Assembly (NCBI RefSeq): GCF_002352765.1
Contig: NZ_KZ293963.1
Coordinates: forward strand, 270,368-334,367
Reading direction: 5' to 3'
From: Alteribacter populi
GTDB lineage: Bacteria > Bacillota > Bacilli > Bacillales > Salisediminibacteriaceae
Length of the DNA stretch: 64,000 nucleotides
Shown here: positions 15,947 through 24,729 of the stretch, in pieces
How positions within the stretch are numbered: position 1 is the stretch's first letter
Layout of the letters: each line of letters opens with the position of its first letter
Notes under the pieces: generated by a model
Told to the model about the DNA's origin: nothing
The model's database searches: none
Seen by the model: the letters and a program-made list of their open reading frames with translations, nothing else
Program-made: the position numbers and the translations under genes

Positions 15947-17209
15947 ATGAACGTAGACTATGGTTCTTATCCGAAACGGACGATTTTTTGTATTGATATG
16001 AAAAGCTTTTATGCCAGCTGTGCAGCGGTGGCTCTCGGTCTTGATCCGCTTGCGGCCCACTTGGCTGTTGTAGGAGACACAACAAGAAGTGGAAGTGTTG
16101 TATTAGCTGCTACCCCCCCTCTAAAAAGAGACTTTGGTATTAAAACGGGGAATCGTTTATTTGAAATTCCAGAAGACTCCCGGATTCGAGTCGTTAACGC
16201 GTCGATGGCTACATATTTGCATATCTCTGTTCAAGTGACCGATTTATTCCACCAATATGTTCCATTGGAGGCAATTCATACTTATAGTGTCGACGAAAGC
16301 TTTCTAGATATCGGAGGCACAAGGAAGCTGTGGGGAACGGAGTGGGAGCTGGCCGAGCGTATTCGCAATGATCTGTACTGTCGTTTTGGCTTGACGTGTG
16401 CCATTGGTATTGGAGATAACATGTTGCTTTCTAAGCTTTGTTTAGATTTGGAAGCGAAAAAAAGAGGAGTAGCGAAGTGGACATATGATGATGTAACAAA
16501 GAAGCTGTGGCCTGTTACCCCTTTGCAAAAAATGTGGGGAATCGGGGGGCAACTGGAAAAAAGACTTCATCGTATGGGGATCTTTACTATAGGACAGCTG
16601 GCCAATTATTCTCTCGATAAACTGGAGAAAACGTTCGGTGTCATGGGGAACCAGCTTTATTATCACGCAAACGGTATCGATATCTCAGAACTGGGTGCTC
16701 CGATTTTGAGCGGACAAATAAGCTATGCAAAAGGACAGGTCTTGCTTCGCGATTACAATGATCCTGTAGAAATCAAACGAGTGCTTCTGGAGATGTGTGA
16801 AGAAGTAGCGGCCAGGGCAAGACGGGAGCAGCGCGTTGGTCAGACGATTACTCTTGGCGTGGGCTATAGTAAAAATGAGGCAGGCGGAGGTTTTCACCGG
16901 CAGCTCACGGTTCCTGAGCCGACGAACATTACGATGGAAGTGTACGGGGCATGTTTGAAGCTGTTGAGTAAATTTTATGACGGTAGTACTGTTCGTAAGT
17001 TATCCGTCTCGATTTCAAACGTATACCCAGACGATTCGATTCAACTTAATTTATTTGAAAACGACCGGCCAAGAAAACGAGCTCTCGGTTACGCGATGGA
17101 TGAAATTCGTCACAAGTACGGAGCTAATGCTGTTCTCCGAGCGGTTTCTTATACAGAGGGTGGGACGGCGAAACACCGGAATACCCTCGTCGGTGGTCAT
17201 AAAGCATAA
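15947..17209 (+). CDS. yqjW: Y-family DNA polymerase (YqjW / UvrX-like, PolY2)
   Basis: A 420-residue Y-family translesion polymerase of the YqjW/UvrX group. Catalytic metal ligands are visible: Asp17 in CIDMKSFYAS and Asp116-Glu117 in YSVDESFLD, with helix-hairpin-helix WGIGGQLEKRLHRMGIFTI and the C-terminal little-finger domain (about 240-350). The N-terminus differs from DinB because it contains PLKRDFGIKTGNRLFEIP. It copies damaged DNA with low fidelity during the SOS response. ATG 15947 is chosen over an in-frame GTG at 15938 because the alignment begins near it. LexA boxes upstream and the YolD gene downstream fit SOS control. Confidence 0.9.
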   Translation: MNVDYGSYPKRTIFCIDMKSFYASCAAVALGLDPLAAHLAVVGDTTRSGSVVLAATPPLKRDFGIKTGNRLFEIPEDSRIRVVNASMATYLHISVQVTDLFHQYVPLEAIHTYSVDESFLDIGGTRKLWGTEWELAERIRNDLYCRFGLTCAIGIGDNMLLSKLCLDLEAKKRGVAKWTYDDVTKKLWPVTPLQKMWGIGGQLEKRLHRMGIFTIGQLANYSLDKLEKTFGVMGNQLYYHANGIDISELGAPILSGQISYAKGQVLLRDYNDPVEIKRVLLEMCEEVAARARREQRVGQTITLGVGYSKNEAGGGFHRQLTVPEPTNITMEVYGACLKLLSKFYDGSTVRKLSVSISNVYPDDSIQLNLFENDRPRKRALGYAMDEIRHKYGANAVLRAVSYTEGGTAKHRNTLVGGHKA

Positions 17210-17289
17210 GTAAAATCTCTTACAATAAAGCTCAAACTGTCACGCACAGCGTGACAGGGCAAGCAGTAAAGTTTACGATAACAGCTAAC

Positions 17290-17327
17290 AATAAGGTCCC
17301 CTACCAAAAGAAGGTAAGGAACCTTAT
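17290..17327. terminator. Hairpin between the polymerase and YolD-like genes
   Basis: ATAAGGTCCCCTACC and GGTAAGGAACCTTAT form a 15-bp stem with two mismatches and a seven-base loop, between convergent genes. T-runs are weak, so termination is only likely. A fragment of repeat family D (GTCACGC...GCGTGAC) lies at 17237-17253. Confidence 0.55.
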
Positions 17328-17342
17328 AGATGCCTGCGGCTC

Positions 17343-17672
17343 TTATTCGGGTGTGAGATCGGTAATTGTGTCAAACGAAAGGTGAATTCTCTCTCCTGAA
17401 TCGGTTCGAAGCGTGATTAGGTGTTCTAAAGAGTCAAAGCGAACAAAAAAACCAGTCGCCGATTGAATCACACCTTCTTCAATAAAAGATACGGATACAG
17501 GAGTTTGTTTATAAGCAGATTCTTTTAGTATCCTCCCCCATTCTTCGATCATTTGAGGATCGAACTCCGGCTTTTTCATTTTTGCATAACCTTGTTTTAG
17601 CTGCTTTAGCTCTCTTACGTGTTCTGGAAGCATCATTGATGTCCATTTTATTACACCGCGATCGCGCAACAC
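17343..17672 (-). CDS. yqjX: YolD-like protein (YqjX)
   Basis: A 109-residue YolD-family protein: it starts LRDRGVIKWTSMMLPEHV, the hallmark of the family, and ends with a small beta-barrel-like part (VSVSFIEEGVIQSATGFFVR, RIHLSFDTITDL). YolD proteins are encoded beside Y-family polymerases in Bacilli and are proposed UmuD-like partners. Here the gene is convergent with the polymerase and has its own LexA-controlled promoter. The start is GTG 17672, five bases after AAGGAGGGG; the next codon TTG is also possible. Confidence 0.88.
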   Translation of the reverse strand: MLRDRGVIKWTSMMLPEHVRELKQLKQGYAKMKKPEFDPQMIEEWGRILKESAYKQTPVSVSFIEEGVIQSATGFFVRFDSLEHLITLRTDSGERIHLSFDTITDLTPE

Positions 17673-17696
17673 TTCAACCCCTCCTTATTATAACAG

Positions 17697-17739
17697 GAAC
17701 ATTTGTTCTTATTATAGGCAGTTGTGGCAAAGAAAACAA
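17697..17739 (-). promoter_or_regulatory. Promoter and LexA (SOS) box of the YolD-like gene
   Basis: On the minus strand TTGTTT (17739-17734), a 17-base spacer and TATAAT (17716-17711) are followed by GAACAAATGTTC (17708-17697), an exact GAAC-N4-GTTC LexA box covering the expected transcript start. Confidence 0.8.
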
Positions 17740-17899
17740 GTGGTTATTTTTGGAGTGAGAAATGGTTCCGCTTACAAAGAATTTTCCTTTAAAAAAAGGG
17801 AGGTAAATCAGTTGGAAAGGTGTATAGTAGGGAATCTGTGTGGAGTTTTTCTATCCCGCCGGAACGTTAAATTGTAAGTAGAAAGAAGAGACCGTCACG

Positions 17900-18204
17900 A
17901 TGATTGTACGTGATTTAGTAGAATCAACGGAATGGATGAAAGAGGAAACGAAAGAAGGCATCTATGTCATTTACGAACATTTGATAATAGTAAGTGCGTG
18001 GGTACAGGTTATTTCATTAAACAAAAAGAGTGTGAACCTGAAGAGCGTATTAAAATCTTATTGGAGGTAAATGGAGGATCTCTTTGTAACATTGGTACGT
18101 ATGGGATTAATGATGACAATGGAGGTTATCCAACTATAGAAGCAGTGCTCAAAACGATTCGCCACAAGCACACTCACCTCCTTGAACATACAGATGTTAG
18201 CTAA
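17900..18204 (+). pseudogene. Small gene, apparently frame-disrupted (hypothetical)
   Basis: Frame 2 opens with ATG 17900 (MIVRDLVESTEWMKEETKEG) and runs with ordinary codons to about 17978. From there the sensible sequence continues in frame 1 (FDNSKCVGTGYFIKQKECEP, then LLEVNGGSLCNIGTYG) to the stop at 18204. The open frame starting at ATG 17932 gives 90 residues, but its first 15 codons look like out-of-frame sequence and have no good ribosome site. A one-base shift near 17976-17984 joins the two into about 101 residues. It could be a true pseudogene or a sequencing error. No domain recognised. Confidence 0.45.
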
Positions 18205-18215
18205 TTGATAGAACG

Positions 18216-18252
18216 AACAGTCTCCAGCTATTGATGCTGGAGACTGTTTTTA
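18216..18252 (+). terminator. Strong terminator
   Basis: AACAGTCTCCAGC (18216-18228) pairs perfectly with GCTGGAGACTGTT (18236-18248), followed by TTT, twelve bases after the small gene. Confidence 0.85.
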
Positions 18253-18254
18253 AT

Positions 18255-18395
18255 AAAGGCTCTTTTCTAAAAGATTGTTGCTATTTGTTTTTGAGCTTTT
18301 TCAAGTCAAATGATAGTGGAGGACAAATTTATTTGTCCGTAACAAGCAACAAACTATACGAAAACAGCTTTAATAAAAGACCGTATGCGGTTTTT
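18255..18395. repeat. Hairpin-cassette repeat (family D), copy 2
   Basis: Same arms as copy 1 (TTGTTGCTATTTGTTTTTGAGC and AAGCAACAAACTATACGAAAAC), but the interior hairpin is GGACAAAT (18321-18328)/ATTTGTCC (18331-18338). It ends with the small ACCG...CGGTTTTTC hairpin near 18381-18394. A fragment of repeat family C follows at about 18430-18462. The remaining gap to 18600 holds a 13-bp inverted repeat (see findings). Confidence 0.7.
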
Positions 18396-18623
18396 CTTAA
18401 GAATTAAGAAGGTATAAAAAATCTATGTTTTTGTGACTAGCTTCAGGCGCCACCAGGAGCTCAAAAGAAAAACAAACAGATATTTTAATTTTGAAGTCAC
18501 CTTAGCTATAATGAAAGGAACATATAGAGAATGTTCAAAAAGTCTGGGGAAAATAGCTGTTAAATCTCTGCATAATACCCTACTTTTTGAGCATGTACTT
18601 TAAAAATAAGGGAGCGAGTACAA

Positions 18624-19094
18624 GTGATCAACGTTTTATTTGTTTGTCTCGGAAATATTTGCCGGTCACCGATGGCTGAAGCCATTTTTAAAGAAAAAGT
18701 GAAAGGAGCTAGTTTAGAAAATACCATTGCCGTTGATTCTGCAGGTACAGGTGATTGGCATATAGGGAATTCACCTCATGAAGGCACGTTAGCTATATTA
18801 AAAAAGCATCGAATCGATCATGAAGGAATCACCGCACGTCAAGTACAGAAGCAAGACATGGAAGAGTATCACTACATTATTGGTATGGATGCTGAAAACA
18901 TAGGGAACTTGAGCCGGATGAAAGGACTAAGACCTTCAGGAGAAATTGCCAGGCTGTTAGATTTTATAGAGGATGGAAAAGAGGACGATGTTCCCGATCC
19001 ATATTTTACCGGGAATTTTGATTACGTCTACGAGCTAGTAAATGAAGGATGTGAACACCTCCTCATGCACATTCGAGAAAAGGAAGGATTATAA
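18624..19094 (+). CDS. Low-molecular-weight protein-tyrosine-phosphatase
   Basis: A 156-residue cytosolic phosphatase. The P-loop CLGNICRS with nucleophile Cys8 and Arg14 is at the N-terminus, and the general-acid Asp125 is in PDPYF. It hydrolyses phosphotyrosine, or in Bacillus paralogues also phosphoarginine (YwlE); the residue after the nucleophile that distinguishes YwlE (Thr) is here Leu9-Gly10, favouring a YfkJ/YwlE-independent tyrosine phosphatase. The start is GTG 18624 with GGGAGCGAG upstream. No kinase gene is adjacent, so the target is unknown. Confidence 0.9.
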   Translation: MINVLFVCLGNICRSPMAEAIFKEKVKGASLENTIAVDSAGTGDWHIGNSPHEGTLAILKKHRIDHEGITARQVQKQDMEEYHYIIGMDAENIGNLSRMKGLRPSGEIARLLDFIEDGKEDDVPDPYFTGNFDYVYELVNEGCEHLLMHIREKEGL

Positions 19095-19398
19095 GGGAGC
19101 TCGGTGAATGGATAGAAAGGAATAAGCTGAACATATTTCTTGGTTGCAGTTATGGTAAATATCTTAGGAAAATATGTGATGTGAACGAAGAAATAAAACT
19201 CGCGGGAGTAGAAAAGTAAGTAAGCTGCGGCGGAGGACAATCATAAATAATTTTCGTTCTCTATCTAATGTATCCTTTGCATTCTTGGCAAGGGATATTT
19301 TTATGCTTAAAGGCGCACGAGAGATTGGGCACCCTCTTTCCTTTACGTGAATACGATGTGTTAGACGACTTTAAATTTGAGAAAGAGAGGGATACAGG

Positions 19399-21246
19399 AT
19401 GTGTGGAATTACAGGATGGGTGGATTTTAGTCGTCCACTTAATAAGGAAACAGCGACCTTAAAATCGATGGCTCGAACGCTTTCCAAACGTGGTCCAGAT
19501 GCTTCTGAAGTATGGGTGGATGGGAACATGGGCTTCGGGCACACCAGACTGACTGTTGTCGATCCGGCAGGCGGTTTACAGCCGATGAGTCGAACAACAA
19601 CTAGAGGAAACACCTATACCATTTGCTACAATGGAGAACTTTATAATACAGAAGACATACGTAGAGAATTACATGCACTTGGATACACATTTAAATCCTA
19701 TTCTGATACAGAAGTCGTTCTTACTTCGTATATTGAGTGGGGAGCAGGGTGTGTTGAAAAATTTAACGGCATTTTTGCGTTTGCGATATGGGATGAAAAG
19801 CAAGAAAAGCTGTTTTTAGCAAGAGATCGATTAGGTGTTAAACCATTATTTTATCAAGAGCATGGAAAGGGGCTGCTGTTTGCTTCAGAACCAAAGGCGA
19901 TCAACACTCACCCAGAAATTGAACCGCAACTTGATGAAGACGGCCTTCAGGAGTTGTTAGCTTTATGCCCTTCCCGTACGCCTGGGCATGGCGTATATAG
20001 CGGAATGAAAGAGCTTCGTCCCGGACATTTTTTAATTCTTACAAGCCAAGGAAGAAAGGTCGATAGGTATTGGCAAGTGAAGAGTGAACACCATAATGAA
20101 AATGCTGAGGAAACGGCTGATCACATTCGTTGGCTGTTAAAAGATACCGTTGAACGTCAGCTTGTGGCTGATGTGCCAGTTTGTACATTTTTATCTGGAG
20201 GAGTCGATTCCAGTGCCCTTACTGCTTTAGCTGCCAATTACTTTAAGGAACAGGGGCGTGGCATGTTAAATACGTATTCGATTGACTATGAAGAAAACGA
20301 TAAATATTTTAAAGCGAGCAAATTCCAGCCAAATCCCGATGCACCCTGGGTTAAGAAGATGTCTGAATACGTTGGTTCCAGCCATAGGGGGTGCGTCATA
20401 GATAATCAAATGTTGTTTGACTATCTAGAAGCTGCTACGGCTGCACGGGACTTTCCTGGAATGGCCGATATCGATTCGTCACTTCTTTGGTTTAGTGAAA
20501 AGGTTAAGGAAAACGTGACCGTTGGGCTTTCTGGAGAGTGCGCCGATGAAATTTTTGGGGGATACCCGTGGTTTCATGATGAGGATGCCATTCAGGGAGA
20601 TATTTTTCCGTGGATGAGAGCTGTGGATGAAAGACAATCGTTATTACGACCAGAATTGCAAAAAAAGCTCGCTCTTAAAGAGTATGTGAAAGAACGGTAT
20701 CAGTCAACGGTTCAGGAAACGCCCCTTCTTGATGGCGAATCGGAACTTGAAGCTAAACGTCGGGCCCTGTTCTATGTGAATATAACATGGTTTATGACAA
20801 CGCTCTTAGACAGGAAAGACCGGATGAGTATGGCTGCTAGTCTTGAAGTTCGGGTTCCCTTCGCGGATCATCGATTAGTGGAATATGTTTGGAATGTTCC
20901 TTGGGAGATGAAGATGTACGGTGGAAGAGAGAAAGGGATATTGCGTAAAGCGCTAGAAGGGATTCTCCCTCATGAAGTGTTATACCGGAAAAAAAGCCCT
21001 TATCCGAAAACTCACCACCCTGTTTACACCCAAAAAGTAATTGAGGCATTACACGAAGTCGTTCATAAAGGAGATTCTCCGCTCTTCGATTTGTTTGATC
21101 GAGTAAAAATCCGTGAGCTTGTCAATACGGAAGGGTCTTCTTTTAAAACGCCGTACTTTGGTCAATTGATGACAGGTCCTCAACTCCTCGCTCACCTTTG
21201 GCAGTTTCATATTTGGCTCACTGGATCCTCGGTAAAACTTACTTAA
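19399..21246 (+). CDS. asnO: Asparagine synthetase, glutamine-hydrolysing (AsnO-like)
   Basis: A 615-residue two-domain enzyme making asparagine from aspartate, ATP and glutamine nitrogen. The glutaminase domain (2-200) starts with nucleophile Cys2 (MCGITGW) and has RGPD and YNGELYN; the synthetase domain carries the PP-loop SGGVDSS (266-272) and SGECADEIFGGY. Length and start fit B. subtilis AsnO (614), which functions in sporulation, better than AsnB (632) or AsnH. The 304-base gap upstream (19095-19398) shows no T-box, riboswitch or small gene that I can recognise; it holds only an imperfect GAGAG/CTCTT hairpin near 19320. Confidence 0.9.
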   Translation: MCGITGWVDFSRPLNKETATLKSMARTLSKRGPDASEVWVDGNMGFGHTRLTVVDPAGGLQPMSRTTTRGNTYTICYNGELYNTEDIRRELHALGYTFKSYSDTEVVLTSYIEWGAGCVEKFNGIFAFAIWDEKQEKLFLARDRLGVKPLFYQEHGKGLLFASEPKAINTHPEIEPQLDEDGLQELLALCPSRTPGHGVYSGMKELRPGHFLILTSQGRKVDRYWQVKSEHHNENAEETADHIRWLLKDTVERQLVADVPVCTFLSGGVDSSALTALAANYFKEQGRGMLNTYSIDYEENDKYFKASKFQPNPDAPWVKKMSEYVGSSHRGCVIDNQMLFDYLEAATAARDFPGMADIDSSLLWFSEKVKENVTVGLSGECADEIFGGYPWFHDEDAIQGDIFPWMRAVDERQSLLRPELQKKLALKEYVKERYQSTVQETPLLDGESELEAKRRALFYVNITWFMTTLLDRKDRMSMAASLEVRVPFADHRLVEYVWNVPWEMKMYGGREKGILRKALEGILPHEVLYRKKSPYPKTHHPVYTQKVIEALHEVVHKGDSPLFDLFDRVKIRELVNTEGSSFKTPYFGQLMTGPQLLAHLWQFHIWLTGSSVKLT

Positions 21247-21272
21247 CGCTTGCATTGTGCAGGCGTTTTTCT
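21246..21272 (+). terminator. asnO terminator
   Basis: AACGCTTGCA and TGCAGGCGTT form a stem with a TTG loop and end in TTTTTC, starting at the asnO stop codon. Confidence 0.8.
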
Positions 21273-21489
21273 TTATTTATAATGGTGTTATCGAACGCTC
21301 AAAAAACATATAGCCTTTATAAAGTAAGCTCCGGTAATTAATAATCATACATTTGCTCATTCTAACTAGGAAAGCAAAAGCTGAATCTTACTTAAAAACT
21401 TATGGTAAATTAGACGCGAGATCTCTTGATGTATAGGCAGGATTTCGATACGATCAATGAGTAAGAAAACGAACATGAAGGAGAAAACA

Positions 21490-22353
21490 ATGACGAACAT
21501 TCGACTCATCGCCACAGACATGGATGGAACATTATTAAACAGTGAACGAAAAATATCAAAAGCTAATGCTGAAGCGATACGGTACGCCGAATCGAAAGGA
21601 ATAACTGTAGCTGTAGCGACAGGAAGAGATTATACTGAAGCGATCGCTCCTTTGAAAGAAGCGGGTCTCAGGCTCCCACTTATTTGTGTAAATGGAGCTG
21701 AAATGCGAAGTCGCGACGGACAAATTTTATCACAAGCTCCACTAGATAAAACATTGTACAATCAAATGTCAGCTATTCTAAGAGAAGAAAATGTCTATTA
21801 CGAAATGTATACAACAAAGGGTTCTTTTACTGAAAATCAGCAAAAAGGGATTGATATTGTCGTCAACATTATGATGAGTACAGGAGAGTTTGCTACATAT
21901 GATGAAGTCATGAAAGTAGCTGAAGCACGTTTTAAGGAGGGCGCGGTTAGCGTAACCGACGATTATCAGTCTGTCTTAACAAACGATGTGAAGATTTATA
22001 AACTCTTGGCTTTCTCAGAAGATGATGGTAGTCGGGAACGGGCGAAACAGCGATTACTAGACCTCTCAGAAGTATCAGTTAGTGCTTCAGCATCTGAAAA
22101 CCTGGAGATTACTCACCTGCAAGCAACAAAAGGGAAGGCATTAGAGAAGCTAGCGAAAGATTTGGACGTTTCCATTCGCGAAACAATGGCATTGGGTGAT
22201 AATTTAAATGATGTATCGATGCTTTCCATTGCGGGGGTCAGTGTAGCGATGAAAAACGGAGAAGACGAAGTGAAAAAAATCAGTGATCGTGTAACCGCTT
22301 CGAACGTGGAAGATGGTGTCGCAAAAGCTATCTATGACTTGATTGATCAATAA
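21490..22353 (+). CDS. Cof-type HAD-IIB sugar-phosphate phosphatase
   Basis: A 287-residue member of the Cof/YwpJ family of haloacid-dehalogenase phosphatases. Motif I DMDGT (10-14) holds the nucleophile Asp10 and acid Asp12; motif II/III is represented by VAVATGR and Lys in KGKALEKL; motif IV is GDNLNDVSM. A C2-type cap domain (about 85-200) sits between. Such enzymes dephosphorylate sugar phosphates, FMN or pyridoxal phosphate. ATG 21490 is chosen over 21457 because AAGGAGA lies five bases before it. The substrate cannot be told from sequence. Confidence 0.88.
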   Translation: MTNIRLIATDMDGTLLNSERKISKANAEAIRYAESKGITVAVATGRDYTEAIAPLKEAGLRLPLICVNGAEMRSRDGQILSQAPLDKTLYNQMSAILREENVYYEMYTTKGSFTENQQKGIDIVVNIMMSTGEFATYDEVMKVAEARFKEGAVSVTDDYQSVLTNDVKIYKLLAFSEDDGSRERAKQRLLDLSEVSVSASASENLEITHLQATKGKALEKLAKDLDVSIRETMALGDNLNDVSMLSIAGVSVAMKNGEDEVKKISDRVTASNVEDGVAKAIYDLIDQ

Positions 22354-22357
22354 AATT

Positions 22358-22400
22358 AAGAAAACCCAGCTGGTTCGGTTATTTAAGCTAGGTTTTCTTA
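22358..22400 (+). terminator. Terminator of the HAD gene
   Basis: AAGAAAACCCAGCT pairs with AGCTAGGTTTTCTT around an 13-base loop a few bases after the stop codon; the T-rich side faces rightward. Confidence 0.75.
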
Positions 22401-22426
22401 AAAGTATAAGAAGACAGTTGCCTTCT

Positions 22427-22520
22427 CGCCGCTCGTCTCAAGGGAAAAGCTCCTTGAGACTTTAATAATACATGCGGCGGAAGCTGAAGCGTTGCCCGCG
22501 GAAAGCGGGCGCCTTGCGTT
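22427..22520. repeat. Nested-stem repeat (family F), copy 1
   Basis: CGCCGC (22427-22432)/GCGGCG (22474-22479) encloses GTCTCAAGG (22435-22443)/CCTTGAGAC (22452-22460). It is followed by GCCCGC/GCGGGC (22494-22510) and a T-run that could end the permease transcript from the other side. A second copy is at 60020-60070. Confidence 0.65.
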
Positions 22521-22527
22521 TTTGTTC

Positions 22528-24048
22528 TTAAGCCGCTTCTATTTTAGAGGCGGCTCTTTGTTTTTGAGACACACGAACGTCTTTTAAATAATAGACACCT
22601 ATAAATGCTCCAACAAGGAAGTAACCTATAGCAAAGTCTGGAGCTTGTGCAATACCAATGGAAGGTGCGTGCATGAGCCCCAAAAAGCTAAACAAAGAAG
22701 CGACGAAGGAGAACATTGCTGCTTTTTTAAAATTATGATCAATGATAAAAACGGTTATTGCACCGAGTAGGATGCCGGTAAACATTGCCCCTTCACCTAA
22801 AGGAACAATGCCTGTAGAAAGTTCTTGTAAGACTGACCCAGCTTCATCATTGTTGAAGTTTGTCATCAAATAATTTGCAAAGTAAGGAAGCATGGCGATC
22901 GCAACAGCAGGGTAGTATTTTTGTTCATTTGAGCCAAAAGCAGAAGACACCATGGAAATACCAACAAAGACAAGGATTGGTGCTACTACAGCTATCGGAA
23001 TAATTGCTGACAGTGCGGCAATTATTCCAAAAGAGGCTGCAATAAGAAAAACAGCAGCATTGAGGATGCTGTATCCACGACCGGCGCCCATCCATTTTGA
23101 ACCGACAGTGGCAATGTAAACAGTGGTAGGGAACATGCCGCCAAATAAGGAGCCGAGCATCGTTCCAACGCCATCTACCGCTTGACATTCACGAACGTCA
23201 TATGAATCCCCTTCAGCCGCCATCGCTTCAACGTTGTTCATCGTTTCAATCGCATTATAAATCGTAATTGGTAATAAGACCGCTAATAAGGCAATCATGC
23301 TCCCGAACAAAAATCCGAACCCTTCAAATACAGCGAGAGAAGGAAGGATCGGGTAAAAGCCCAAGTTCGCCAAACCGTCATGAACTGTTCCCCATTCAGC
23401 ATAACCAAGAGTAAATGCCAAGCCTGTCCCGATGATGATTGCAAATAAAGAGGCAGGGATCTTGAAGGGAAGACTTACTTTGCCGACAATACCTAAAAGA
23501 ATAACGGCTAAAACAAATAAACCAACAACAGGCATTTCTAATGTCTTAAACAACATTTCGCCGGCGATGAAGGTAAGAGCGACACCAGCTAGTGCACCGA
23601 GCATGGCAGCTCGGGGAAGGTTACGTTGAATCCATTTGCCAGTAAAGCTTGCTAAAATCTCGACCAAACCACTAATAAAACAAGCGGCCAGCGCGATTTT
23701 CCAAGCGAGCTCCGGGTCTCCTGTTAAGGTATTAGCCGGTAAAAGGACACCAAATAAGAATACAAACATTACAGGTGTACTAATCCCGTAGGAAAGGGCA
23801 GTTACATTTGTACGCTGTTCTTTTTGCGCTAGGCGATTGGCCATATATGCATAGTAGAGATTACCGAAAATGACTGCCACAGCAGCTCCGGGGATGACTT
23901 TGCCAAAAACGATACTGCTTGGAAAACCCATTCCGAGCAAGGTTACGGCAATGATGACGAAATTGGCAAGGTTATTTTGAAAAAGAGCAAAGAAAGCATC
24001 AGTATCTTCCTTCTTAAACCAAGGATAACGAACGGTCGTCTGACTCAT
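22528..24048 (-). CDS. NCS2-family purine (probably xanthine) permease
   Basis: About 506 residues with 12-14 hydrophobic segments spread over the whole length, resembling NCS2 nucleobase/proton or sodium symporters (ALSYGISTPVMFVFLFG, then GMFPTTVYIATVGSKWMGAG). It is longer than the PbuX of B. subtilis and belongs to a related subgroup of the family. It is 14 bases downstream of xpt in the same operon under a guanine riboswitch, so xanthine or guanine uptake is likely. The start is ATG 24048, nine bases after AAGGGGG; the in-frame ATG 24057 is too close to the ribosome site. Confidence 0.8.
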   Translation of the reverse strand: MSQTTVRYPWFKKEDTDAFFALFQNNLANFVIIAVTLLGMGFPSSIVFGKVIPGAAVAVIFGNLYYAYMANRLAQKEQRTNVTALSYGISTPVMFVFLFGVLLPANTLTGDPELAWKIALAACFISGLVEILASFTGKWIQRNLPRAAMLGALAGVALTFIAGEMLFKTLEMPVVGLFVLAVILLGIVGKVSLPFKIPASLFAIIIGTGLAFTLGYAEWGTVHDGLANLGFYPILPSLAVFEGFGFLFGSMIALLAVLLPITIYNAIETMNNVEAMAAEGDSYDVRECQAVDGVGTMLGSLFGGMFPTTVYIATVGSKWMGAGRGYSILNAAVFLIAASFGIIAALSAIIPIAVVAPILVFVGISMVSSAFGSNEQKYYPAVAIAMLPYFANYLMTNFNNDEAGSVLQELSTGIVPLGEGAMFTGILLGAITVFIIDHNFKKAAMFSFVASLFSFLGLMHAPSIGIAQAPDFAIGYFLVGAFIGVYYLKDVRVSQKQRAASKIEAA

Positions 24049-24062
24049 GGTGTGCATCCCCC

Positions 24063-24662
24063 TTATGAATGGACTTTTAGTGGTTTTGTTTCTTCGATGA
24101 ATTCAATGCCTTCTTTTTTTAAAGAAGCAATTCGAGCTAATGAGTCGACACGGTAACCCGCATCCGTTAGTAATGAACGACCAGGTTGAAACGATTTTTC
24201 AATAACGATTCCGATACCGGCTACGTGAGCACCTGCTTGTTCTACAATGGAAGCTAAGCCTAAGGCAGCTTGCCCGTTTGCTAGAAAGTCATCGATAATA
24301 AGAACCCGATCATATGGACTTAGTCGCTCTTTGGACACAGAAATCTGTTGATGTTTTTGTTTCGTAAATGAATAAATGTCAGTAGTGTAGAGCTGATCAA
24401 GCATAGTAAGTGACTTTTTTTTACGTGCGAAAACAAGTTCACAGTCTAAGGCAAGAGCGGTAGTTAATGAAGGTGCGATGCCAGAAGACTCGATTGTTAA
24501 AATTTTTGTAATACCTTCATTTTGAAAGCGGGCTTTAAAATCCTCTCCAATGGCTACCATCAATGATGGGTCAATCCCGTGATTCAGAAAAGCATCGACT
24601 TTTAGTACGCCGTCAGATAAGACAACTCCTCTTTTAGTAATCATATCTTGTAATTCTCTCAT
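24063..24662 (-). CDS. xpt: Xanthine phosphoribosyltransferase
   Basis: A 199-residue type I phosphoribosyltransferase turning xanthine and PRPP into XMP for purine salvage. It is close to B. subtilis Xpt throughout: GVVLSDGVLKVDAFLNH, the flexible loop, and the PRPP-binding VLIIDDFLANGQAALGL with the paired Asp residues, then GIGIVIEKSFQPGR. CAGGAGGGA precedes ATG 24662. It is the first gene of the riboswitch-controlled xpt-permease operon. Confidence 0.96.
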   Translation of the reverse strand: MRELQDMITKRGVVLSDGVLKVDAFLNHGIDPSLMVAIGEDFKARFQNEGITKILTIESSGIAPSLTTALALDCELVFARKKKSLTMLDQLYTTDIYSFTKQKHQQISVSKERLSPYDRVLIIDDFLANGQAALGLASIVEQAGAHVAGIGIVIEKSFQPGRSLLTDAGYRVDSLARIASLKKEGIEFIEETKPLKVHS

Positions 24663-24729
24663 GTTGTGTTCCCTCCTGTAATGGTTACTTGCGTGACAGC
24701 TTTCAACTCAAACTTTACGGAAAGCAAAC

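Noticed and set aside
19095..19398. Possible T-box leader ahead of asnO
   Set aside because: No AGNGUGGNACCGCG-like T-box core or specifier stem was found; only weak hairpins are present.
22925..23188. 87-residue Cys-rich frame inside the permease gene
   Set aside because: Same-strand out-of-frame shadow of the NCS2 gene; the Cys/Trp bias comes from the frame.
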